From assembly GCA_964019335.1 (NCBI GenBank), contig OZ025657.1, positions 434,001-498,000 on the forward strand: a stretch of DNA of 64,000 nucleotides, given 5' to 3'. The position numbers and the translations under genes were made by a program. Source of the stretch: Diplonema japonicum (lineage: Eukaryota; Euglenozoa; Diplonemea; Diplonemida; Diplonemidae). Of this stretch, positions 55,176 to 62,078 are shown piece by piece. The notes under the pieces were generated by a model. The model worked only from the letters and a program-made list of their open reading frames with translations. It did not search any database and was not told the origin of the DNA. Position 1 is the stretch's first letter, and each line of letters opens with the position of its first letter.

Positions 55176-55534
55176 AAAAAAAAAGGTCGAGAGAGGGGTT
55201 GAGAACGCGTGAGTGAAGAAAAATAGAGGGAAGAAAAAAAAAAGAAACGAACAAAAAAAAAAAAAAGGGAGAATGAGGAGCAAATAAAAAAAAGAAAAAT
55301 TAAAAATTCTGTTAAAACAAAAAAAAAAGTGCTTTTTTTTTTGTTTTTTTTAAATTCCATCTACCCGGCCAATGGGGTTGTGTCAGTGTTCAGGCCGGCA
55401 ATCGTTCCATGCATTTACAAATATTTATGCCTTCGACGATTAGGACAATTCCAAGTTGTTTTCTGAAAAAATATCTGGGAACGCCAAATGGCCATATACC
55501 TTTTTTTTGTGAAACACGATAAAAAGAAAGAAGA

Positions 55535-55580
55535 ATACACTATTCTTTTAAGGTATGCGTTTTTGCGCTCACCGGCCGCG
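55535..55580 (-). repeat. GTGAGCGC-hairpin element, copy 2
   Basis: The minus strand reads ACAGCGCGGCCGGTGAGCGC, then AAAAACGCATACCTTAAAAG and AATAGTG. Nearly identical to 55750-55806. Confidence 0.75.
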
Positions 55581-55749
55581 CTGTACTTGAATAAAAAAAA
55601 AACACACACAGCACCGAAAACACTTTACAAAAGCCAGTGGTCCACACATGCACGAATGAAAGAGAACAATTTAACGGAAGAGTGGGGAGAGAGAGGAAAC
55701 TGTTTAACGCAACATGCCCGTCATTTTTAGAGAGGGGAAAAAAAAAAAA

Positions 55750-55806
55750 ACTATTCTTTTAAGGTACGCGTTTTTGCGCTCACCGGCCGCGCTGTTCTTA
55801 GTCCCC
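55750..55806 (-). repeat. GTGAGCGC-hairpin element, copy 3
   Basis: The same block as 55535-55580 with one change in the core (GCGTACC for GCATACC), followed on the minus strand by a T run. It might be a small RNA gene or a mobile fragment. Confidence 0.75.
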
Positions 55807-56626
55807 GTTGTCCCCGTTCTGGGGGCTCTGGCGGGTTCCTACTGCGGGGCAGCCTTGTCGGGGTTTGCAACAGGTACGTGTCACGCAAGCCTTCGATGCT
55901 GCTCATGGTTCGCCGTCCTTCTGCCCTCAGCGTGGTACAGGTCCAAAAAAAAAAAAAAAAAAAAAAAAAAACTCGATAAAATTTCAGTGTGCATGGGGGT
56001 GCTCACTGTTCAGGTAGAAATTCACTAAAAAAAAAAAAGCCGGAGAGAAATGAAAGCGAAGCCACACGACTACCACAGAGGGAGATCCCAATGATAAAAG
56101 GAGATTTCTATTCATTCTCAAAAGTTTGATTTACCTCCTCCCCCCCCCCCCCCCCCTTCTTTATTATTTATTTGCACCCCTTTTGATAAAAAGAGATAGT
56201 AAAGGGGGAAAGGCGGTCTGGCATAGTTCCGTTGGATTGCTACTATTTTTTTGTTAGAAAAAAAAAAAAGAAGATCAAGAAGTTTCGGGAGGTGGGCAGA
56301 AAAACTTTCCCAATTTTTTTTTTTTTTCCCCTTACCCTTCCTACCCAACCCCCCTATAAAGTTGAACCAATGTAGAGAGGAAAAAAAAAAGGAAAAAAAA
56401 AACCCCCCTGAAATATTAACTCTGAGTATCGCTGCCCGGAGACTGGAAAAAAATTCAGGTTTTTTTTTTCTTTTGACTTCCCCCCCCCCCCCCCCCCCCC
56501 TACATGCTTGGAAAACAATTGTTTCCCTTTTCCTCCTCCCCCCCCCCCCCTTTTTTTCCTTAAGAAAAACACACAGAAGGAAGTAAAATTTGCTAGCTTT
56601 CACTTCGTGGAAATTAATAAGACCTT

Positions 56627-58897
56627 TCAACTCATGAACGAGCCAGCGTCCTCTGTTTGCGACTCCGACACAGGAGGAGGGATGGAACTGCTGCTTCCTT
56701 TCTTTTGAGGATCGTTGCCCAAAGAAGAATACCGCATAGAATACTGGGGGACATAAGGACGAAGCCACTGTAGAGCTTGGACTGCCGTTGGTCGTCTCCG
56801 TCTGTCAGGAGTGAGCAGCTGGGCAATTGTAGATGCAAGAAGTTCGGAGTAAGAGTAAGAGAGCGCCTCGTCAGAGATGGAAGATTGGAAGTTAGGAACC
56901 CCAGCTTCCCTCCAAAGGCACCGCACTTCGTCCTGATTCACTTTCTTCGTTATCATTGCGTATATGATGCACCCCACAGCCCACACATCAGCGCCTGTTG
57001 AATAATGCCTATCCCATGTTTCAGGTGCAATGAAGGCTAACGTGCCAGCATGGGTTTTGCAATATGTCATCACAGATTTCGCGAGTCCGAAGTCTGTGAC
57101 TAAAATCTTTTGGTGGTTTTGATCGAGCAGGATGTTTTCGGGCTTCAGGTCACGGTGCAGCAATGGAGGCTGCTGTGCGTGCAGAACGGAGAGAAGAGAG
57201 CAAAGCTGCCCCGAAAACGACAGGATAACAGATTCCGGAACCTTTTCGTTCCGCCCGTAGCTTTGAATGTACTGTTTCAAATCACCCTCGGGGCAGTATT
57301 GCATCACAATGCATACAAACCTCCTGTGCACCATGTGGTTGATGTTCACGTCCTCCTCGTCGGTGCGTGAATTGCTCCAGTTCATGAACGTTTCGTAAGC
57401 TGTGATTTTGTTCGGGTGTTCAATGCCGCACAAGACCCTCCACTCTCTGATCGCCTCTATCCGTTCTGTGTCGTTGTCGCAGGGTATTCTCTTCAGCGCG
57501 TAGAGCTTCCCATCTTTCTTGCACTTGACCTCATACACTGTTCCGTATGAGCCGCTTCCTAGCTTTCTTATCGCAACGTACCTGCTTTCAGGTGAATTGT
57601 TTGCAGTGGTGGCGACCTTTGGTTTCTTTTTCTTGCACGCCTTTGGGATGGACAACACCAAGCACACCACTAGAACTCCACCACCGGCAGCAATGTACCC
57701 AACATACGCAGGTACCGATGTGGACCCAGAATGTGGTGGCGGCGGCGGTACCGGGTGTGTTGGTACTGGTAGGGCATACACCGTCGCGTCGATCCCTGCA
57801 ATAAAGGCAGAACCCCCGTCGAGCAATGGAGGGTTTGGGGGGAACTTAACTGAACAGCCCTGGGAACAAGCTTGGGGCGTCACAACGAGGTTTGACCAGT
57901 AGAAGTCCCCATCGTCAGTCGAAAGTGCCCAGATGTCTTGCGACCACAAAGTGCTTGCTGTTACATATACCAGTGCCTGGCTGCACACCGGCTCTGAAAG
58001 GTTTGCAAAATTATGCAAATCGAGAGCACTCCATATTGTCGACCCGTCTTCCATGTTAAGTGCTGTGACGTTTCCCCCACCCGTCCACGAGGTGAAGATC
58101 ATCTTGTTCTGGCAGATAACCGGTTGCGACAACCCGTAGCTCCCGTTCCCCGAAGCCTCCCAGTTGATCTTCCCCACAACGGAGATGGAGTACATGTGAA
58201 GCTTCTTTGCATCGCTGCTTCCATCAACATCCTCCATCGTCGTCAAGAAAATACTGCTTGTAGGGGGGTATGCCATGGGGGCTGATGTCCCTGTCACGCT
58301 GCCTTTAATACTGATATTCCAATACGATGAGCCTGTCATCGCGTCAAGAGCATAGACCATGCCTTCACCCACAACGACAACGATCGATGTGACATCGATA
58401 TAGACAGGCGCTGAGACCTTCTGGCCGAGCGTGACACGCCACATTTCTTTACCGTCGTGCACACGGAGGGCGTGCACTGTCCCATGAGGCTCGGAGGAAA
58501 CAAAAATAAGCTCGCCCCCGAGACAGGGTTTGGAGGGTTTTACGAGCGACGGACCTGAAGGCCACACGGCTGCGTAAGGGTCGGAAGCATTGATGGCGAA
58601 AAGCTGCTCATCGGAGGGAATGAACAAGACGGCGTCCTCTGGGGCATCGATGTAGACCAAGGGCTGGCTCAGCGTCTCGAAGGAGCCGTGTAGGATGTGG
58701 TCCCAGATCAGTACGCCGTCGTTCTCACCCAGCGCTACCAACCGCCCTTCTTGCCCAGGACTGCTCGACACACTGAAGACTTTGTCCTCCCACACGGCAG
58801 GCGTTGCTAGATCCAACGCTCCCGTGTCGAACTCCCACGTCACGTCCCCTTGCCCGCCACATGCGACAGCTAGCAAACAGAAAACCACTTTTTGCAT
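56627..58897 (-). CDS. Single-pass receptor Ser/Thr kinase with a PQQ-type beta-propeller ectodomain (IRE1/PERK-like topology)
   Basis: The frame encodes 756 aa without introns. It has a signal peptide (1-17), then about 360 residues of propeller blades with PQQ-like signatures (VYALDAMTGSSYWNISIKG; VTALNMEDGSTIWSALDL). A Pro-rich stalk and one transmembrane helix (about 397-416) with a Lys-rich stop follow. The kinase domain covers about 440-710: GSGSYGTVY, Lys469, HRDLKPEN (Asp583), DFG (Asp602), APE. All catalytic residues are present. There is a small insert between beta4 and beta5. The layout is like the ER-stress sensors IRE1 and PERK, but there is no KEN RNase domain, so PERK or a novel receptor kinase fits better. 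Substrate is unknown. Confidence 0.8.
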   Translation of the reverse strand: MQKVVFCLLAVACGGQGDVTWEFDTGALDLATPAVWEDKVFSVSSSPGQEGRLVALGENDGVLIWDHILHGSFETLSQPLVYIDAPEDAVLFIPSDEQLFAINASDPYAAVWPSGPSLVKPSKPCLGGELIFVSSEPHGTVHALRVHDGKEMWRVTLGQKVSAPVYIDVTSIVVVVGEGMVYALDAMTGSSYWNISIKGSVTGTSAPMAYPPTSSIFLTTMEDVDGSSDAKKLHMYSISVVGKINWEASGNGSYGLSQPVICQNKMIFTSWTGGGNVTALNMEDGSTIWSALDLHNFANLSEPVCSQALVYVTASTLWSQDIWALSTDDGDFYWSNLVVTPQACSQGCSVKFPPNPPLLDGGSAFIAGIDATVYALPVPTHPVPPPPPHSGSTSVPAYVGYIAAGGGVLVVCLVLSIPKACKKKKPKVATTANNSPESRYVAIRKLGSGSYGTVYEVKCKKDGKLYALKRIPCDNDTERIEAIREWRVLCGIEHPNKITAYETFMNWSNSRTDEEDVNINHMVHRRFVCIVMQYCPEGDLKQYIQSYGRNEKVPESVILSFSGQLCSLLSVLHAQQPPLLHRDLKPENILLDQNHQKILVTDFGLAKSVMTYCKTHAGTLAFIAPETWDRHYSTGADVWAVGCIIYAMITKKVNQDEVRCLWREAGVPNFQSSISDEALSYSYSELLASTIAQLLTPDRRRRPTAVQALQWLRPYVPQYSMRYSSLGNDPQKKGSSSSIPPPVSESQTEDAGSFMS

Positions 58898-59067
58898 TTT
58901 TTAAAAAGATTGGGGGGTTTTTTTTTTCCCTTCTTCAAAGGGGTGTGCCCCCCCCTCCTCCCTCCAACCCCACCCTAAGTGATGAATATGCAGAAGTTGG
59001 AAGAAGAAGAAGAAAAAGGAGAGAGAGAAAGACTCGGGGTGAGGGGGGATGGTATGTAAAGAACATG

Positions 59068-59392
59068 TTATTTCTTTTTTCGCTTTATTAGCATTTGCTC
59101 CATCAGGTCCAGCTCTCTGGCGGCTGCCTGGAGTTCTTTTTGTGCCGCTTCGCGGGCTTGTTTCTCTTCCGAAATGCGGTCTTCCAGCATCTAGTGTAGT
59201 GGGGGGGGGAGAAAAAGAAATACCTTTATCTGCTCCCTTGTCGTGTCAGAGGTGCGGCAACTGCATGTTGCAGTCGGCAGGCTACACCTAGCCCCTTGTG
59301 TACATTTGCTCTTGGAGTTTGTTGTCGCTGTGAAGGACGACACGCTGCAACTCATATGCACCTCCCCCCCTCCGCCTCCTGCTTTGGGTCAT
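59068..59392 (-). CDS. Small coiled-coil protein in three exons (82 aa)
   Basis: ATG at 59392, introns 59261-59303 (43 nt) and 59191-59223 (33 nt), stop TAA at 59068-59070. The spliced product is basic at the start (MTQSRRRRGGGAYELQ) and then one continuous heptad-rich helix (KLQEQ..., MLEDRISEEKQAREAAQKEL, RELDLMEQML). The coiled-coil pattern runs through both junctions. The gene is too short and split to appear as one frame. Function is unknown, perhaps a structural flagellar or centrosomal part. Confidence 0.5.
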
Positions 59393-59696
59393 TGACCTTT
59401 CTTACTAAAAAATAATATATAAAAATACGCATCTTTAAAACAAAAATATGCAAGAGGTTCTTTGACGAACCTCACATTGCAGCTAAAAAAAAGGGGGGGG
59501 TGTGTTTTTTTTTTTTAATCCCGCATCCGCGATTCTTTTTTTCTTCTTTCGCAGTGAGGTGACGCTTTTCCTTCGGTCTTGATTTGCCTCAGATCTCTGA
59601 AAGCCAATCATGTTCCGACACGTGGGCGAGGGGAAGACGGGGGGGAACGTTGTAAAATCATATAAAAAAAAAACTTTTTTTCTTTGGAACAAATTT
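59393..59696. other. Intergenic region
   Basis: A/T-rich sequence with short G and A runs. No gene is seen. Confidence 0.5.
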
Positions 59697-60068
59697 TTAC
59701 CTCTCGAGGGTCTCTGGGCCCATCTTATCTTCCCAGTTCACAATGCCACCGGTGATGTTTGCTACATGCGTCCTTTTGCATCCTACAAGCAGTTCACACA
59801 TTGCTTGGGACCGTCTGCCGCTCCCACAGAGCACGAAGATAGGCGACTCTGCCGAACAGCCGTCCTCAGGCTTCAGGCCGAACCTCCCGAGCCACGCCCC
59901 GCTCTTGTCCAACGTATACTGGTTCATCTCCGACATGGGGGCGAACTTCGTACCCGCTACCCTCTTCACTTCCACCTCATTGCGTTCCCTCACATCGAGG
60001 ACTACTCCTCCGTGCTGCTGTGCCTGACTGGGCTCCACTTGGGGGATGCCTTCCCAAACAATCGCCAT
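59697..60068 (-). CDS. Single-domain rhodanese
   Basis: The 123-aa protein consists of one rhodanese domain: VVLDVRE (Asp/Arg of the CH2A motif), then the active-site loop with Cys81 (FVLCGSGRRS, form CxxGxR), and ITGGIVNWE near the end. Such domains transfer sulfane sulfur or act as persulfide carriers. No signal or transit peptide is obvious, so a cytosolic or flagellar location is likely. It is a diverged paralogue of the rhodanese at 61627-62004. Confidence 0.85.
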   Translation of the reverse strand: MAIVWEGIPQVEPSQAQQHGGVVLDVRERNEVEVKRVAGTKFAPMSEMNQYTLDKSGAWLGRFGLKPEDGCSAESPIFVLCGSGRRSQAMCELLVGCKRTHVANITGGIVNWEDKMGPETLER

Positions 60069-60564
60069 TCTTCAGTGTATCTTGCGTGATGAGTGGATTC
60101 GATTTAGAATATTTAGGGGGGGGGGGGAAGTCACTAATAGGAAACACACCTTTAGGGGTCGCTTTGACGAAGAGAAAGCGACCCCTTAGTTTGGCAAAAT
60201 GCTCAAGGTCTGTCTTTTAGGAGGAAAAGGTTTCTGAAACGCTCTGCTTGACGCAGCGAGGTTTCTGGAGAGGTAATTTATTTTTATTTATTTTTCTTTT
60301 TTTCTTTTCTTTCTTTCGTGGGGGTTGCGAATATTGAGATTCTTTTTGTTCAATGCTTGTGCCCAAACATTGAAGAAAAAAATAATAAAATTTGTCCCAG
60401 TGCGAACGACCGCCGTAAACAGCCGGCGCGAGCAAAAAAGACATTAGGTATATCGTAAAGAATCGCTTTGGTTGTTCTTCCTTTTTTTTGTTTTTTTTTT
60501 CTTTTTTTTTTTTCCCATTCATTTTCTATTCTTTTTAGTTGCTTTACATATGGAACGAAAGCCA
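60069..60564. other. Intergenic region
   Basis: Contains a 15-base G run at 60117-60129 and a GACGAAGAGAAAGCGACCCC hairpin-like block near 60160-60185 (AGGGGTCGCTTT / AAAGCGACCCCT). T runs follow toward the rhodanese relic. No gene is seen. Confidence 0.5.
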
Positions 60565-60816
60565 TCAGTTCCTCTTGATGGTGTCGGCCGGCATCGTCTT
60601 CTCCCAGTTCGTCAGCCCTCCAGAGATGTTCGCAACATGAGTCTTGCCACACGAAGCAAGAAGCTCACACATTTTCTGCCCCCTCACACCTCCTTTGCAC
60701 GTCACGAAGATAGGCGACTTCTCAGAGCACCCATTCAGGCTTCAGCTGGAACTGTGCCAACCACGCACCGGTCTTGTCATCTGCATGTTTGTTCATCCAG
60801 TCCATGTAATAGACAT
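60565..60816 (-). pseudogene. Rhodanese pseudogene (unit a)
   Basis: Almost identical to the gene at 61627-62004, but about 130 bases are missing between the sixth codon and the MNKHADDK region. That joins ACTGG to ATGAAC and makes an immediate TGA stop. A further 2-base deletion lies in the CTGAAGCCTGA region. The active-site half is still present. Confidence 0.9.
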
Positions 60817-60906
60817 TTTTTTTTTTTTTTTTTCCTTTTTCTTTTTTTTAAATCCCTTTCTCTGTAGAGCGAGACTTTGTGAAAAAATAAAGCGAGCAGC
60901 TGAGGA

Positions 60907-61535
60907 ATGGAAAGAGATAGTGGAAGTAAAAGTGTGAATGTTTCGCTGGTTAAAAAAAAAAAAAAAAACATTTTTTTAACAAATACAGACCCTTTTTTTC
61001 CCCTTTTTTCTTCTTTGGGCAGCGGGGTGGAGAGGAGAGAGAGAGAAAGGGAGGGAGAAGCAAGTCAGTTTTCAGAAAACTCGACTTTTCTCTTCTCCAA
61101 CCAACTTCCCAATTTTTTTTTCTTGCCAGGAAGCAGTGCGGTCACAACGGCCACTAAAGGTATTTCACTTGCTTTGTTAATCTCTCTTTCATTTTTTTTC
61201 TTCTTCTTTTTCTTTCTTTCCCAGACAAAGAAACTCTCCTGCTCTTTTCCATCACAATGGAAGGAAAGGAGTACACAGATTTCCATAATTGTCAAAGAAA
61301 AATGTCATGGTTTCTTCTTTTTTTTTTCTTTCTTCCCCCAAGAACAACACTCTCTGGGCAGTCATTCGCCGCTTGTCACTGAAAGAACTCTTTATGTCGC
61401 GGTAAGTGAAGCACACAGAAAGGTGGGGGGGGGGGGGGGGGGTCTTTTACTTTTTTTAAATCTTATTGTAGGCTGCAAAGGTGGGTATTGTCTGGTACAG
61501 TTTCTAACACCTTGTTGGTGATGAAGAAAAAGTAG
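60907..61535 (+). CDS. Unknown multi-exon gene on the plus strand, unit a (possibly impaired)
   Basis: It starts at the ATG at 60907, about 90 bases from the divergent rhodanese start and after TTTCTCTGTAG, a possible splice acceptor. Proposed exons are 60907-60931, 61130-61159, 61225-about 61310, 61343-61401 and 61472-61535. The introns have clear plus-strand signals (GTATTTC...pyrimidines...CCCAG; GTAAGTG...ATTGTAG). The pieces read MERDSGSK, AVTTATK, DKETLLLFSITMEGKEYTDF and NNTLWAVIRRLSLKELFMSR in one frame when joined. The donor after ...KMSW is TT where unit b has GT, so this copy may not splice properly. No family was recognised. Confidence 0.5.
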
Positions 61536-61626
61536 CTTTAAAAGGGAAACGGGGGATGAGTTCGAAATAAAGAAAAATTCATTTTTTTTTTATCCTTTCG
61601 TTGCTTTACATATGGAACGAAAGCCA

Positions 61627-62004
61627 TCAGTTCCTCTTGATGGTGTCGGCCGGCATCGTCTTCTCCCAATTCATCATCCCCCCAGAGATGTTCGCAACAT
61701 GAGTCTTGCCACACGAAGCAAGAAGCTCACACATTTTCTGCCCCCTCACACCTCCTTTGCACGTCACGAAGATAGGCGACTTCTCAGAGCACCCATCCTC
61801 AGGCTTCAGCTGGAACTGTGCCAACCACGCACCGGTCTTGTCATCTGCATGTTTGTTCATCTCCGACATGGGGACATTTCTCACCCCCACAATGCTCCCC
61901 TCGTTTACCTCACTGGGTTCCCTCACATCCAGAAGAACGCCCCCTGTGTACCCGTGGGCGGCCTTGGGCTCCACCTGAGGGATACCAGTCCATGTAATAG
62001 ACAT
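61627..62004 (-). CDS. Single-domain rhodanese (unit b)
   Basis: The protein has 125 aa from the ATG at 62004. Rhodanese signatures are VLLDVRE, Cys82 in FVTCKGGVRG (CxxGxR) and ISGGMMNWEK. It is intact, unlike the unit a copy, and is roughly half identical to the rhodanese at 59697-60068. It faces away from the plus-strand gene that starts about 75 bases upstream, so the two share a 75-base intergenic region. It is likely a sulfur-transfer protein. The specific pathway is unknown. Confidence 0.85.
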   Translation of the reverse strand: MSITWTGIPQVEPKAAHGYTGGVLLDVREPSEVNEGSIVGVRNVPMSEMNKHADDKTGAWLAQFQLKPEDGCSEKSPIFVTCKGGVRGQKMCELLASCGKTHVANISGGMMNWEKTMPADTIKRN

Positions 62005-62078
62005 TTTTTTTTTTTTAAAATCCCTTTCTCTGTAGAGCACGTGAGACTTTGTGAAGAAATAAAGCGAGCAGCTGAGGA

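Larger units (their letters stand above)
54086..56626. other. 2.5-kb gene-poor region with short repeats
   Basis: Homopolymer runs including a C run near 54987-55004. Mixed islands lie at 54480-54750, 55380-55500 and 55790-55960. The last has GT-AG-like borders on the plus strand (GTACGT...CCTCAG) but no convincing product. No tRNA was recognised. Elements at 55090-55175, 55535-55580 and 55750-55806 are repeated elsewhere. Confidence 0.5.

Noticed and set aside
55790..55960. Plus-strand exon with GT-AG borders near the GTGAGCGC repeat
   Set aside because: The borders are suggestive, but the encoded piece matches nothing and no partner exon was found. Kept only as part of the intergenic note.
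60565..60816. The missing segment of the unit a rhodanese being an intron-like loss
   Set aside because: The deleted part starts with GTATCC, but precise GT-AG removal would leave one G fewer than observed. It is an ordinary deletion.
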